Shown: one piece after another, positions 1 through 9,188 of the stretch | Layout: every line of letters begins with the position of its first letter | Position numbering within the stretch: position 1 is the stretch's first letter | From: Phycicoccus jejuensis | GTDB taxonomy: Bacteria > Actinomycetota > Actinomycetes > Actinomycetales > Dermatophilaceae | Length of the DNA stretch: 64,000 nucleotides | Reading direction: 5' to 3' | Assembly (NCBI RefSeq): GCF_000720925.1 | Contig: NZ_JOEE01000001.1 | Span: 721,253 to 785,252 of the forward strand | Position numbers and translations under genes: made by a program | Notes under the pieces: model-generated | Database searches by the model: none | Told to the model about the DNA's origin: nothing | What the model saw: the letters and a program-made list of their open reading frames with translations, nothing else

Positions 1-97
1 CCCGCGCGGTCCGCCTGTGGACGAGTCACGATCCCGTCGCGCCCCGCCCGGAGACGAGGGGCGCCGCCCGCGCTGTCGTTCGCCCCGAGATGAGAGG

Positions 98-313
98 CAA
101 CCATGACGAGCGGTCGGTTGCGTGCGGTGATGGAGCAATCGGGACGAGCGGTCGGTTGCGTCCGTGGGTGGAGCAATCGGGACGAGCGGTCGGCTGCGTC
201 CGTGGGTGGAGCCAATCGGGACGAGCGGTCGGGTGCTGCCGCTTGCGACGCAACCGAGACCGCTCATCCCAGTTGCTGCGAGATGTGACGCAGGTGACCG
301 CTCATCCCGGTTG
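98..313. repeat. Array of degenerate 18-bp motifs, 38-bp period, both orientations
   Basis: Four head-to-tail units start at 98, 136, 174 and 213 (38, 38, 39 and 38 bp). Each opens with a motif close to CAATCGGGACGAGCGGTC, and units 1-3 continue with a TTGCGTCCGTGGGTGGAG-like tail. Two further copies lie inverted at 258-275 and 296-313 as GACCGCTCATCCCGGTTG variants. The stretch from 1 to 398 carries no gene I can support; short ORFs here are repeat-derived. The function is unknown; a dispersed REP-like repeat family is one possibility. Confidence 0.75.
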
Positions 314-398
314 CTTCGGTGGGTGAAGCGAACAACAGCGGCCGGTGCACCTCTCACGGGCCCGCGAGCCCGGAGCCGGCGCGGCGTGGGTGGGACGC

Positions 399-1487
399 TC
401 AGCCCGCCAGCCAGGCGTCGACGTCGGCCTCGGCCGCGGCCCGCACGTCGTCGGGCGCCCTGCTCGCCGCGAGCGAGGAGCGCGCCAGCCCGGCCAGCTC
501 CTCGTCCGACAGGCCGTGCACCGCCCGTGCCGTCTCGTACTGCTCCACGAGCCGGCTCCCGAAGATCAGCGGGTCGTCCGCCCCGAGGGCCACGACCGCC
601 CCCGCCGACAGCAGCTGCCGCAGCGGCACCTCCGGCGCCTCGTCGTACACGCCGAGCGCCACGTTCGAGCCCGGGCACACCTCCAGCGCCACGCCCGCCG
701 CGACCACCCGCTCCAGCACCCGCGGGTCCTCGACGGACCGCACGCCGTGCCCGATCCGGTCCGGCGCCGCCGCGTCCAGCGTCGCCGCCACCGCGTCGGC
801 GCCCAGCAGCTCACCGGCGTGCGGCACCGACGCCAGCCCCGCCGACCGCGCGATGCGGAAGGCGGCCGCGAACTCCGCCGTGTCGCCGCGCCGCTCGTCG
901 TTCGACAGGCCGAACCCGACGACCGCCCCCGGGCCGCTCCCCGCGTACCGCGCCGCGAGCCGGGCCAGCGTCCGGGCCTCCAGCGGGTGGCGCATCCGCG
1001 AGGCCGCCACGACGACGCCGACCTGCGCCGCCCCGGGCTCGCGCGACACCGCCGCCGCCTCGTCGAGGACGATCTCGAGCGCCGGCGTGATGCCCCCGAC
1101 GAAGGGCGCGTACGACGTCGGGTCGACCTGGATCTCCAGCCACCGCGAGCCCTCCGCGCCGTCGTCGAGCGCGGCCTCGCGGACGATCCGTCGCATGTCG
1201 GCCTCGCCGCGGACGCACGCCCGCGCGACGTCGTAGAGGCGCTGGAACCGGAACCAGCCACGCTCGTCGGCCGCGTCGAAGCGCGGCGGGTACTCGCGCG
1301 TGAGCGTCGCGGGCAGGCGCATCCCGTGGGCGGCCGCCATCTCGCGCACGGTCGCCACCCGCATCGAGCCGGTGAAGTGCAGGTGCAGGTGCGCCTTCGG
1401 CAGGGTCGCGAGAGGCCGCGCCCCCGAGGGGACGCGGCCGTCGTCACGACGCACCGCCGGGGTGCTCCCGGTCGGTGCCTCGCTCAC
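399..1487 (-). CDS. Adenosine deaminase family protein (HxHFTG subgroup)
   Basis: 362 aa, amidohydrolase TIM barrel. Visible landmarks are HLHLHFTGSMR near residues 33-43 (zinc ligands H35 and H37), HAGE, RIGHG, a CPGSN segment and a terminal DDP motif. All match the adenosine/aminodeoxyfutalosine deaminase superfamily, and the length is normal. Classical adenosine deaminases read HLDG at the first site. Here the Asp that contacts the ribose is replaced (FTG), so the substrate could be adenosine, aminofutalosine or another purine nucleoside. The start is GTG at 1487, overlapping the stop of the upstream DUF5709 gene (GTGA), so the two are probably translationally coupled. Family certain; substrate not. 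Confidence 0.88.
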   Translation of the reverse strand: MSEAPTGSTPAVRRDDGRVPSGARPLATLPKAHLHLHFTGSMRVATVREMAAAHGMRLPATLTREYPPRFDAADERGWFRFQRLYDVARACVRGEADMRRIVREAALDDGAEGSRWLEIQVDPTSYAPFVGGITPALEIVLDEAAAVSREPGAAQVGVVVAASRMRHPLEARTLARLAARYAGSGPGAVVGFGLSNDERRGDTAEFAAAFRIARSAGLASVPHAGELLGADAVAATLDAAAPDRIGHGVRSVEDPRVLERVVAAGVALEVCPGSNVALGVYDEAPEVPLRQLLSAGAVVALGADDPLIFGSRLVEQYETARAVHGLSDEELAGLARSSLAASRAPDDVRAAAEADVDAWLAG

Positions 1488-1987
1488 TCCTCCGAGGTCT
1501 CCTCGTCGACGACGTGCATCGCCGACTCCTCCGCGGAGGCCGCCGCGCCGTCGACACCCACGTCGTCGCCGACGAGGTCCTTCTCGTCGTCCTCGCCGAG
1601 GCCCTCGTCCGGGGCGACGAGGCGCCCGGCACGCTCGTCGCCGACCTCGCCGTCGCCGAGCCAGTCGTCCTCGGCGTCGATGGCGTCGGGGTCGTCGCCG
1701 CCGACGCGGTCGACGTCCAGGCCGGACTCGTTGTCGGGCGCGCCGTATGCGGTCGAGGGGTCCGGCACCTCCTGGTGGATGCGCTCCTCGATCGTCTCGT
1801 CGCGGCTCTGCTCCTCGGCGGTCACGCCGTGCGCGAGGGAGCCGTGCAGCTTCTCGGGCGGGGAGTAGCCGCGGTCCAGCGGGTCGTCCACCCCGTCCTC
1901 CAGGGTGTCCTCGGGCTGGAGCTGGTCCTCGTCGTCGAGGGAGTAGCTCCCGAGGTCGTCGGTCACGTTCTCCGGCTGGTCGCTCAT
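1484..1987 (-). CDS. DUF5709 domain-containing protein
   Basis: 167 aa, very acidic, with no signal peptide or membrane segment. The central DPLDRGYSPPEK segment followed by an ERIHQEVPD-like stretch is the hallmark of actinobacterial DUF5709 proteins, whose function is unknown. The C-terminal half is a low-complexity Asp/Glu-rich tail. It sits between the aminotransferase (4-bp gap upstream) and the deaminase (4-bp overlap downstream), so the three minus-strand genes are likely one transcript. Confidence 0.85.
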   Translation of the reverse strand: MSDQPENVTDDLGSYSLDDEDQLQPEDTLEDGVDDPLDRGYSPPEKLHGSLAHGVTAEEQSRDETIEERIHQEVPDPSTAYGAPDNESGLDVDRVGGDDPDAIDAEDDWLGDGEVGDERAGRLVAPDEGLGEDDEKDLVGDDVGVDGAAASAEESAMHVVDEETSEE

Positions 1988-1991
1988 CGCC

Positions 1992-3293
1992 TCACCCTAC
2001 GTCTGCGAGCAGCTGCTCGGAGGCCGCGAGCGCGACGCACGTCGCCACGCCGGCCATCGCCGTCCGGACCTCGTCGAGCGACGGGAACGACGGTGCGAGA
2101 CGGATGTTCCGGTCGCGCGGGTCCTTGCCGTACGGGAAGGACGCCCCCGCCGGTGTCAGTGCGATGCCGGCCTCCTTGGCCAGCTGCACGACGCGCGACG
2201 CGCAGCCGTCCGGGACGTCGAGGTTGACGAAGTACCCGCCGCGCGGGGTGCTCCACTCGGCGACGCCGAGACCCTCGAGCTCCGCGGCGAGCGCCTCGCC
2301 GACCGCCGTGAACTTGGGGGCGAGGATCTCGCGGTGACGGCCCATGTGCTCCCGCACGCCGTCGGCCGACCCGAAGAACTGGACGTGGCGCAGGTGGTTG
2401 ACCTTGTCCGGGCCGATGGACGCGAACTTCAGGTGCGACAGGTACCAGGCCACCGTCTCGCGCGACCCGGCGAGGAAGGCGACGCCGGCGCCGGCGAAGG
2501 TGATCTTGCTCGTCGACGCGAAGACGATCGGCCGGTGTGGGTTCCCCGCCGCCGAGGCGAGCGAGAGGATGTCGGCCGACTTCGCCTCGTCGCTCGTGAG
2601 GTGGTGCAGCGCGTAGGCGTTGTCCCAGAAGAGCCGGAAGTCCGGGGCGGCGGTGGGCATCGACGCGAGCCGGGCCGCGACCTCCTGCGTGACGACCGAG
2701 CCGGCCGGGTTCGCGTACGTCGGGACGATCCACATGCCCTTGATGCTCGGGTCGTCCTTGACGAGGGCCTCGACCGCGGCGACGTCCGGGCCGTCGTCGA
2801 GCATCGGGACGGTGACCATCTCGATGCCGTAGTGCTCGAGCATCGTGTAGTGCCGGTCGTAGCCGGGCACCGGGCAGACGAAGGTGACCTTCTCCTCGTC
2901 CTTCCACGGCCGCGGCGAGCCGACGCCGCCGTGCAGCAGGTGGTCGACGAGCACCTCGTGCATCATCGTCAGGCTCGCGTTGCCGCCGGCGACGACCTGG
3001 TCGGCGTCGACACCGAGCAGCTCGGCGAACATCGCGCGCAGCTCGGGCAGCCCCTCGAGGCCGCCGTAGTTGCGCACGTCGGTGCCCTGGCCGTCGCGGT
3101 GGCCCTCGGGGAGGGTGAGCATCCGCTCGGCGAGGTCGAGCTGCTCGGGGCTGGGCTTGCCCCGCGTGAGGTCGAGGGAGAGCCCGCGCCCGCGCAGGGT
3201 GGCGTAGGCGGCGCGCTGCTCGTCGGCGAACGCCCGCAGCTCCTCGGGGGAGCGCTCGGCGAGGGGGGTGCGGGAGGAGGCTGAGGTGCTCAC
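1992..3293 (-). CDS. aspT: Class I aminotransferase, AspT-type aspartate aminotransferase
   Basis: 433 aa, fold-type I PLP enzyme of the short-Asp-aminotransferase subgroup found in actinobacteria (Corynebacterium AspT-like). Visible motifs are LTRGKPSPEQLDL near residue 42, NYGGLEGLPELR near 75, WDNAY with the PLP-nitrogen Asp near 224, and ASTSK with the Schiff-base Lys near 263. The probable reaction is aspartate plus 2-oxoglutarate to oxaloacetate plus glutamate. I chose GTG at 3293, giving VSTSASSRTPLAERSPEEL; the upstream reading frame stays open but is antisense to the next gene and looks non-coding. It is first gene of a minus-strand trio, and a 162-bp divergent region separates it from the secreted phosphoesterase-fold gene. 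Exact substrate is family inference. Confidence 0.88.
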   Translation of the reverse strand: MSTSASSRTPLAERSPEELRAFADEQRAAYATLRGRGLSLDLTRGKPSPEQLDLAERMLTLPEGHRDGQGTDVRNYGGLEGLPELRAMFAELLGVDADQVVAGGNASLTMMHEVLVDHLLHGGVGSPRPWKDEEKVTFVCPVPGYDRHYTMLEHYGIEMVTVPMLDDGPDVAAVEALVKDDPSIKGMWIVPTYANPAGSVVTQEVAARLASMPTAAPDFRLFWDNAYALHHLTSDEAKSADILSLASAAGNPHRPIVFASTSKITFAGAGVAFLAGSRETVAWYLSHLKFASIGPDKVNHLRHVQFFGSADGVREHMGRHREILAPKFTAVGEALAAELEGLGVAEWSTPRGGYFVNLDVPDGCASRVVQLAKEAGIALTPAGASFPYGKDPRDRNIRLAPSFPSLDEVRTAMAGVATCVALAASEQLLADVG

Positions 3294-3455
3294 CGCTCCA
3301 TCGTGGCAGAGCACGACGGCGTGACGTCGGGGCGGACCGCGCTGCGAACGGGCCCGTCGGGGGAGTGCTCCCCATCGCGAGCGGACGAGCGAGATGGCAG
3401 GTTGAGGACCGCCGGGGGGCGATCGGCGTCCCCCACGAACCTCTGGGGGAAGCCC

Positions 3456-4289
3456 ATGCAGCTCCGCACCCGTCCGATCCTCGCCGCGCTCGCCACGGTG
3501 GGGGTCGCTGCCGCCGGCCTGGTCGGCACGACCGCGACCGCACCGTCCGCCGAGGCCGCGTCGTCGTCCGTCCGTGTCTTCTCGCACAACCTCGAGAAGA
3601 AGGGCACCGCGATCAACCGGGTGCGCGAGCTCTCGGACGGAGGCGGCCCAGAGGTCCTGCTGCTGCAGGAGGTGTGCTCCAGCCTGATCCCGAAGCTGCA
3701 GGACATCGGGTACACCCACTACCGGCAGCGTCGGACCTCGACCAAGTGCTCCGGCGACCAGGGCATCGGCGAGGCGGTGGTCTGGACCGGCAAGAGCGCG
3801 GAGGTCTCGGGCACGGTCTCGGTCCCGCTCAACGCGACCCCCGTGGACAACCACACCTACGGCCTCGCGTGCCTCGACATCAACCACGGGGGTCACGCCT
3901 TCCGCGCCTGCTCGACCCACCTGGTCGCCGGTGGCGCGGCGAACGACGCGTTCCGGCACGACCTCACCAAGGCGATCAAGGCCACGACGGGGTCCTGGAT
4001 GTCGACCAAGGTCGTCCTCGTCGGCGGGGACTTCAACACCACGCCGGGGTCGGCCACGATGAACGCCATGTACGGGGTCGGCAGCGCCTCCGGCGGCGAG
4101 TTCCGCGAGCTGGCCCAGTCCGCGGGAACCGGCTCGACCGCGCGGTCCGGCAAGAACACGTTCTACTCCAAGAAGATCGACTACATCTTCGCGTCCAAGG
4201 CGGCCACGCGGACCGGCGGTGGCACCGAGCAGGTGAAGGACTCGCCGTCCGACCACCGCGTGCTCTTCGGCGCCGTGCCGCTGCGCTGA
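3456..4289 (+). CDS. Secreted endonuclease/exonuclease/phosphatase family protein
   Basis: 277 aa. The N-terminus is a Sec signal peptide (basic MQLRTR, a hydrophobic Ala/Val/Leu stretch, cleavage near AEA-AS at about residue 34). The mature part shows the EEP (DNase I-like) fold: FSHNLEKK, LLLQEV with the metal-binding Glu, GGDFNTTPGS with the Asp/Asn pair, KIDYIF and SPSDHRVLFG with the catalytic Asp-His. ATG 3456 was chosen over an in-frame upstream start because of the signal peptide and a GGGGGA ribosome site. Substrate could be nucleic acid, a phospholipid or a sugar phosphate; nothing visible decides. Confidence 0.87.
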   Translation: MQLRTRPILAALATVGVAAAGLVGTTATAPSAEAASSSVRVFSHNLEKKGTAINRVRELSDGGGPEVLLLQEVCSSLIPKLQDIGYTHYRQRRTSTKCSGDQGIGEAVVWTGKSAEVSGTVSVPLNATPVDNHTYGLACLDINHGGHAFRACSTHLVAGGAANDAFRHDLTKAIKATTGSWMSTKVVLVGGDFNTTPGSATMNAMYGVGSASGGEFRELAQSAGTGSTARSGKNTFYSKKIDYIFASKAATRTGGGTEQVKDSPSDHRVLFGAVPLR

Positions 4290-4357
4290 CGTCTGCTCCG
4301 GACGGTGACGGGGGCCCTCGGCCCCGGGGCGGGTTCGCGCCGGGGCCGGGGCTCACG

Positions 4358-4363
4358 TATGCT
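4358..4363 (+). promoter_or_regulatory. Putative -10 element for tRNA-Trp/secE
   Basis: TATGCT lies 82 bp before the tRNA, in the gap 4290-4445 that otherwise holds only a weak GC hairpin. The -35 region (around 4334) is poor, so this is tentative. Confidence 0.4.
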
Positions 4364-4445
4364 GTCCGTTCGGTGTGACCACCATGTCAGCGTGCCCGGC
4401 AGAAGGTCGCACCACCCAGGGTCCACCACCCACCGGTGGTCCCAC

Positions 4446-4518
4446 AGGGCAGTGGCTCAATTGGTAGAGCACCGGTCTCCAAAACCGGCGGTTGGGGGTT
4501 CGAGTCCCTCCTGCCCTG
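4446..4518 (+). tRNA. trpT: tRNA-Trp (anticodon CCA)
   Basis: 73-nt cloverleaf. The acceptor stem AGGGCAG (4446-4452) pairs with CTGCCCT (4511-4517), with discriminator G4518. The anticodon stem CCGGT/ACCGG encloses the loop CTCCAAA with anticodon CCA at 4479-4481, and the T-loop reads TTCGAGT. The 3' CCA is not encoded. Position directly upstream of secE is the usual actinobacterial arrangement. Confidence 0.97.
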
Positions 4519-4634
4519 CGTCGCACGTGTGGTACGTCCACGATCTGCGGCCCGGTCTCGTCCGGGCCCCCTTTCACGGTCGTGCCGCGCCGTAGGCATC
4601 CGAACCCGACCAGCTCGACGTGAAGAGGCAAGTC

Positions 4635-4901
4635 GTGACCGACCTGGGCCAGACCGAGGCCGGCTCCCGCCCCGCCAAGGGCCGTGAGCGCGGCGGCAAC
4701 CCCGTCTCGCGACTCTTCCGCGCCATCGGGCTGTTCGTCGGCCAGATCCTCGACGAGCTCCGCAAGGTCGTCCGGCCCACCCGGAACGAGCTCTGGAACT
4801 ACACGCTCGTCGTCATCGTGTTCGTCACGGTGATGATGGCGATCGTGTCCGGTCTCGACCTCGGCTTCAGCAAGCTCGTCGGCCTGGTCCTCGGCTCCTG
4901 A
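4635..4901 (+). CDS. secE: Preprotein translocase subunit SecE
   Basis: 88 aa from GTG 4635. An in-frame GTG at 4620 exists, but AAGAGG at 4623-4628 is a well-placed ribosome site for 4635 and would lie inside the longer version. After a basic, Gly-rich cytoplasmic N-terminus come the amphipathic [20 protein letters not shown] helix and a single transmembrane helix ([16 protein letters not shown]), the canonical single-span SecE layout. It partners with SecY, encoded far downstream in this window, in the membrane channel. nusG follows by 59 bp, the near-universal order. Confidence 0.96.
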   Translation: MTDLGQTEAGSRPAKGRERGGNPVSRLFRAIGLFVGQILDELRKVVRPTRNELWNYTLVVIVFVTVMMAIVSGLDLGFSKLVGLVLGS

Positions 4902-4960
4902 CGCGCGCCCACCCGCGCCACCCGCCCCCGGCACCCGCCAGACGAAGGAAGAGGTCACCC

Positions 4961-5851
4961 GTGTCCGACCAGTGGACCGACACCCCCGAGCAGGGGTCCG
5001 ACGACACCGCCCAGGTTCCCGTCGACGACACCCCCGTGCAGGAGGTCGACGCCGCCGCGGCCGAGTCCTTCGACGCCGCCCACGAGGCCGACGCCGACGG
5101 TGACGCCGCGACCGACGAGGTCGCGGACGACGCCACGGTCGCGGACGACTCCGCGGACGAGGCGTCCGACGACGACGCGGTCGACGAGCCGGCCCTCCCG
5201 GTCGACGAGGACGGCGACGTCCTCGACGCGGTCGACCCGGTCAAGGCGTTCAAGGACGACCTCGCCTCGAAGTTCGGCGACTGGTACGTCGTGCACTCCT
5301 ACGCGGGCTACGAGAACCGGGTCAAGGCCAACCTCGAGAACCGCACCCAGTCCCTCAACATGGAGGACTACATCTTCGAGGTGCAGGTCCCCATGGAGGA
5401 GGTCACCGAGATCAAGAGCGGCCAGCGCAAGCTGGTCCGCCGCGTCCGGATGCCCGGGTACGTCCTCGTCCGGATGGACCTCACCGACGAGTCGTGGGGC
5501 GCCGTCCGGCACACCCCGGGCGTCACCGGCTTCGTCGGCAACGCGCACCAGCCGGTGCCGCTGACCCTCGACGAGGTCTTCACGATGCTCAAGCCGGCCG
5601 ACCTCGAGACGCCCGTCGCCGCGGCCGCCTCCGGTGGCGCCGCGTCCTCCTCCGGCTCCTCCTCGGGCGACGCCGCCGTCGTCGACTTCGAGGTCGGCGA
5701 GTCGGTCACCGTCATGGACGGCCCCTTCGAGACGCTGCCGGCGACGATCTCCGAGATCAACGCCGACACCCAGAAGCTCAAGGTGCTCGTCTCGATCTTC
5801 GGCCGGGAGACCCCGGTCGAGCTCTCCTTCGGCCAGGTCGCCAAGATCTGA
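4961..5851 (+). CDS. nusG: Transcription termination/antitermination protein NusG
   Basis: 296 aa, longer than the roughly 180 aa of E. coli NusG. The first 100 or so residues are an Asp/Glu/Ala-rich acidic extension typical of actinobacteria. The NGN domain begins at [16 protein letters not shown] (about residue 107) and includes [11 protein letters not shown] Ser/Gly/Ala-rich linker follows (about 225-240). The C-terminal KOW domain runs from [15 protein letters not shown] to the end. It binds RNA polymerase to affect pausing and couples to Rho or S10. A strong GAAGGAAGAGG ribosome site precedes it. Confidence 0.97.
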   Translation: MSDQWTDTPEQGSDDTAQVPVDDTPVQEVDAAAAESFDAAHEADADGDAATDEVADDATVADDSADEASDDDAVDEPALPVDEDGDVLDAVDPVKAFKDDLASKFGDWYVVHSYAGYENRVKANLENRTQSLNMEDYIFEVQVPMEEVTEIKSGQRKLVRRVRMPGYVLVRMDLTDESWGAVRHTPGVTGFVGNAHQPVPLTLDEVFTMLKPADLETPVAAAASGGAASSSGSSSGDAAVVDFEVGESVTVMDGPFETLPATISEINADTQKLKVLVSIFGRETPVELSFGQVAKI

Positions 5852-5939
5852 CCGGAGGCCCCTTTCGCGGGGGACCCGCGGACACTGCAAAGGGGTCATC
5901 GCCCACGGCGTCGGCCCACACCACCGAAGAAGGACAGAC

Positions 5940-6371
5940 ATGCCCCCCAAGAAGAAGGTCTCCGGGTACATCAACCTGCAGATCCAGGCCGGTGCCGCGA
6001 CCCCGGCCCCGCCCGTCGGCCCGGCCCTGGGTCAGCACGGCGTCAACATCATGGAGTTCGTCAAGGCGTACAACGCGGCGACCGAGCACCAGCGCGGCAG
6101 CATCATCCCCGTCGTCATCACGGTCTACGAAGACCGCTCCTTCACCTTCATCACGAAGACCCCGCCGGCCTCGGAGCTCATCAAGAAGGCCGCAGGCGTC
6201 CAGAAGGGCTCGGGCGAGCCGCACAAGACCAAGGCCGGCAAGCTCACGAAGGACCAGCTCCGCGAGATCGCCGAGACCAAGATGCCCGACCTCAACGCCA
6301 ACGACGTCGACGCCGCGATGAAGATCATCGCCGGCACCGCCCGTCAGATGGGCATCGAGACCGAGCTCTGA
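5940..6371 (+). CDS. rplK: 50S ribosomal protein uL11
   Basis: 143 aa, normal length. It starts [18 protein letters not shown] and has the [19 protein letters not shown] segment that contacts the 23S GTPase-associated centre and thiostrepton site. The C-terminal RNA-binding domain ends with the [15 protein letters not shown] helix. It precedes rplA by 77 bp. In this operon L1 usually represses its own translation, but I could not identify an L1 site with confidence. Upstream frame extension overlaps nusG and is not coding. Confidence 0.98.
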   Translation: MPPKKKVSGYINLQIQAGAATPAPPVGPALGQHGVNIMEFVKAYNAATEHQRGSIIPVVITVYEDRSFTFITKTPPASELIKKAAGVQKGSGEPHKTKAGKLTKDQLREIAETKMPDLNANDVDAAMKIIAGTARQMGIETEL

Positions 6372-6448
6372 GCCCGGTCCCACCCCCTGTGGCAGGGCCT
6401 GCGCTGGCCCGACGACCACGACTCCACCACCACTCCCAGGAGCAGCAC

Positions 6449-7165
6449 ATGAAGCGCAGCAAGGCGTACAACGCCGCGACCGAGAAGATCGACGCGGACA
6501 AGCTCTACAGCCCGCTCGAGGCCGTCCGCCTCGCCAAGGACGTCGCGTCCGCCAAGTACGACGAGACCGTCGAGGTGGCCTTCCGCCTCGGGGTCGACCC
6601 GCGCAAGGCCGACCAGATGGTCCGCGGCACGGTCAACCTCCCGCACGGCACGGGCAAGACCGCCCGCGTCCTCGTCTTCGCCAACGGCGACAAGGCCGAG
6701 GCCGCGACCGCGGCCGGCGCCGACTACGTCGGCTCCGACGACCTCCTCGAGAAGGTCGCCGGCGGCTGGCTCGACTTCGACGCCGTCGTCGCCACCCCGG
6801 ACCTCATGGGCAAGGTCGGTCGTCTCGGCAAGGTGCTCGGCCCGCGCGGCCTCATGCCGAACCCGAAGACCGGCACCGTGACGATGGACACCGCCAAGGC
6901 CGTGTCCGACATCAAGGGCGGCAAGATCGAGTTCCGCGTCGACAAGCACGCGAACCTCCACTTCATCATCGGCAAGGCCTCCTTCGACGAGAAGTCGCTC
7001 GTCGAGAACTACGCCACCGCCCTCGAGGAGGTCCTCCGGCTCAAGCCGTCCGCCTCCAAGGGCCGGTACATCACGAAGGCGACCCTGTCGACGACGATGG
7101 GCCCGGGCATCCCGCTCGACTCCAGCAAGACCCGCAACCTCCTCGAGGAGCAGGTCGACGCCTGA
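6449..7165 (+). CDS. rplA: 50S ribosomal protein uL1
   Basis: 238 aa, normal length. It forms the mobile L1 stalk with 23S helices 76-78. Landmarks are [32 protein letters not shown], the [20 protein letters not shown] loop and the C-terminal [11 protein letters not shown]. It is last in the rplK-rplA pair and followed directly by a strong hairpin, so the L11/L1 unit probably ends here instead of reading into rplJ. Confidence 0.98.
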   Translation: MKRSKAYNAATEKIDADKLYSPLEAVRLAKDVASAKYDETVEVAFRLGVDPRKADQMVRGTVNLPHGTGKTARVLVFANGDKAEAATAAGADYVGSDDLLEKVAGGWLDFDAVVATPDLMGKVGRLGKVLGPRGLMPNPKTGTVTMDTAKAVSDIKGGKIEFRVDKHANLHFIIGKASFDEKSLVENYATALEEVLRLKPSASKGRYITKATLSTTMGPGIPLDSSKTRNLLEEQVDA

Positions 7166-7179
7166 GCGGCGCCCCACCA

Positions 7180-7222
7180 CGACGGAGCCCGTCGCCCCTT
7201 CCCGGGGCGGCGGGCTCCGTCG
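7180..7222 (+). terminator. Hairpin terminator after rplA
   Basis: 19-bp arms (7180-7198 and 7204-7222) with one G-U pair and a TTCCC loop. No T-tract follows, as is common for actinobacterial terminators. Confidence 0.85.
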
Positions 7223-7343
7223 CGAAGTGGTCACGAACGGGGAACCGGTGGGGCGCACGCCCCGTCGCAGAAGTACGCTGACAAGCACCCGGAGGCCTCG
7301 ACGCGCCTCCGTCCACACGACGACCCATCGGGGGAAGCACCGT

Positions 7344-8171
7344 ATGAAGCGCACCGTCCTGTCCGTCCTGGCCCTGTCCGGGGCCCTCGTGCTCGGCGCC
7401 TGCGGCTCGAGCACCAACGAGACCTCCTCCGGCTCCGGCTCCGCCGCCTCCTCCTCGGCCGCGCAGGAGACGCAGGCCCCGACCGCCAAGGTCGGTGACA
7501 CGGTCGAGCTCAAGACCCTCGCCGAGCAGAGCGCCGCGGCCGTGCAGGCCAAGAAGACCGCGCACATGTCGATGACGACCGGCAGCGAGGGCACCATCGA
7601 GGCCGACCTCGACTACAGCGGCTCCTCGCCGAAGATGGCGATGGACATGAGCGAGTCCGGCGAGTCCTTCAAGGTCGTCTACATCGACAAGGTCATGTAC
7701 ATGGGTGGCGACACCTTCAAGGAGATGGCCGGCGGCAAGCCGTGGATCAAGATCGACCCCTCGGCCGACGACGCGATGTCGAAGATGATGGGCCCGATGC
7801 TGTCGCAGATGGAGTCGGCGATGGCCAACCCGACCGAGCAGCTCAAGGACGTCGAGGGGGTCACGGGCACCGTCACCAAGGTCGAGAACGGCGTGACGAC
7901 CTACGAGGTCAAGCTCTCCAAGGAGCAGCTCGCCGAGATGGTCAAGAAGCAGGCCACGAGCATGCCGGGCGTCACCGAGGAGGCGCTGAAGCAGATGCCC
8001 GACGGCGTCTCGTACGAGATGTCCTTCGACGCCGAGGGCCTGCCCCAGACGGTCACGACCGACCTGGCCGGCCAGAAGCTCGTCATGAAGTACTCCAAGT
8101 GGGGCGAGCCCGTCACCGTCGAGGCCCCGCCGGCCAGCGAGGTCGGCACCTTCGAGATGCCGACGAGCTGA
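7344..8171 (+). CDS. Putative lipoprotein, LppX/LprG-like (DUF1396 type)
   Basis: 275 aa. A lipoprotein signal sequence ends in the lipobox VLGAC with lipidated Cys20, followed by a Ser/Gly-rich linker. The body alternates short beta-strand-like segments ([42 protein letters not shown]), resembling the half-open beta barrels of mycobacterial LppX/LprAFG. That family binds lipids at the outer membrane face; the match here is by overall pattern only. It is a single gene between two hairpins, separating rplKA from rplJL. A TACGCT -10-like hexamer lies near 7275. Confidence 0.8.
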   Translation: MKRTVLSVLALSGALVLGACGSSTNETSSGSGSAASSSAAQETQAPTAKVGDTVELKTLAEQSAAAVQAKKTAHMSMTTGSEGTIEADLDYSGSSPKMAMDMSESGESFKVVYIDKVMYMGGDTFKEMAGGKPWIKIDPSADDAMSKMMGPMLSQMESAMANPTEQLKDVEGVTGTVTKVENGVTTYEVKLSKEQLAEMVKKQATSMPGVTEEALKQMPDGVSYEMSFDAEGLPQTVTTDLAGQKLVMKYSKWGEPVTVEAPPASEVGTFEMPTS

Positions 8172-8205
8172 CCGCTCGACGCGAACCGCACCCCCGCACC
8201 ACCCG

Positions 8206-8239
8206 CCGCGGCGCCCCGGGACCTCCCGGGGCGCCGCGG
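8206..8239 (+). terminator. Hairpin terminator after the lipoprotein gene
   Basis: Perfect 15-bp arms, 8206-8220 and 8225-8239, with a 4-nt loop. Confidence 0.82.
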
Positions 8240-8270
8240 GCGTGCGGGGACCCGGGACGGCCCCGGCCGC

Positions 8271-8302
8271 GATTTGGGGCGGGGCGCGACGTCCCGTACG
8301 CT
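8271..8302 (+). promoter_or_regulatory. Promoter of rplJ-rplL
   Basis: GATTT at 8271 overlaps a TTGGGG -35 element (8274-8279). After a 17-bp spacer comes TACGCT (8297-8302). The same GATTT-to--10 distance (26 bp) recurs at rpsL and rpsJ. Confidence 0.75.
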
Positions 8303-8502
8303 GGTGCACGACCACAGACCGCCGGTCGTCGCGTGCACCCGCACGTGACCGAAGGTTCCACCGCGAGTGGGCGACCAGCGCAGGCCACGAAGTTCCGGAA
8401 CGCCACGACCCGTCGTGCTGCCCGAGCCCCGTGCCCTGCGCCGGGGCTCGTTCTCGTTCCTGGCCCTTCCCGTGCGGTCCGACCCGACGGAAGGAGGCCC
8501 GA
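8303..8502 (+). promoter_or_regulatory. rplJ 5' leader, possible L10 autoregulatory leader
   Basis: About 190 nt of untranslated leader separates the promoter from rplJ. It holds a GC hairpin with arms GAGCCCCG and CGGGGCTC around 8437-8462 and a GGAAGGAGG ribosome site. L10(L12)4 binding to the rplJ leader is known in many bacteria. I infer it here from position; I did not fold the RNA. Confidence 0.45.
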
Positions 8503-9120
8503 ATGTCACGTCCCGACAAGGCCGCGGCGATCGCCGAGCTCTCGGAGAAGTTCCAGAGCAGCAACGCCGCCGTCCTCACGGAGTACCGGGGACTCTCGGT
8601 GAAGCAGATCACCGACCTGCGCAACACCCTGCGTGGCAACGCGACCTACGCCGTGGTCAAGAACACGCTGACCCAGCTCGCCGCCAAGGACGCCGGGGTG
8701 ACCGCGTTCGACGGTCAGCTCGTCGGCCCGTCCGCCATCGCCTTCGTCGAGGGCGACCCGGTGGAGGCGGCCAAGGGTCTGCGCGACTTCGCCAAGGCCA
8801 ACCCCCTCCTGGTGATCAAGGGCGGCGTGCTCGAGGGCAAGACCCTCTCCGCCGAGGAGATCACCAAGCTCGCGGACCTCGAGTCCCGCGAGGTGCTCCT
8901 GGCCAAGCTGGCCGGCGCCATGAACGCGTCGCTCAGCCAGGCCGTCTACCTCTTCGCCGCTCCGCTCTCGAAGGCCGCTCGCACGGTCGACGCGCTGCGG
9001 GCCAAGGTCGAGACCGAGGGCCCGGTGGACACCGCCGCTGCCCCGGCCGCGACCGAGGAGACCCCCGCCGAGGCTGACGCCCCGGCCACCGACGTCGCCG
9101 AGGGTGGCGACGAGAGCTGA
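8503..9120 (+). CDS. rplJ: 50S ribosomal protein uL10
   Basis: 205 aa. It anchors L7/L12 dimers to the ribosomal stalk base. [18 protein letters not shown] and [17 protein letters not shown] are the conserved N-terminal rRNA-binding part. The C-terminus carries the L12-binding helix followed by an Ala/Glu/Pro-rich tail from about residue 170. ATG 8503 follows a GGAAGGAGG site. It is co-transcribed with rplL, 68 bp downstream. Confidence 0.98.
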   Translation: MSRPDKAAAIAELSEKFQSSNAAVLTEYRGLSVKQITDLRNTLRGNATYAVVKNTLTQLAAKDAGVTAFDGQLVGPSAIAFVEGDPVEAAKGLRDFAKANPLLVIKGGVLEGKTLSAEEITKLADLESREVLLAKLAGAMNASLSQAVYLFAAPLSKAARTVDALRAKVETEGPVDTAAAPAATEETPAEADAPATDVAEGGDES

Positions 9121-9188
9121 CCCCCGCGGGTCCGCTCACCACACAATCCGCCACTCACGGCACAGTGCAGCAACGAAAGGACGCCATC

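Noticed and set aside
98..313. CRISPR-like array at the left edge
   Set aside because: The units are imperfect, similar along their full length with no unique spacers, and two copies are inverted. No cas gene is present.
1992..4256. 754-residue version of the aminotransferase
   Set aside because: Residues before VSTSASSRTP are antisense to the secreted EEP gene and have no homology pattern.
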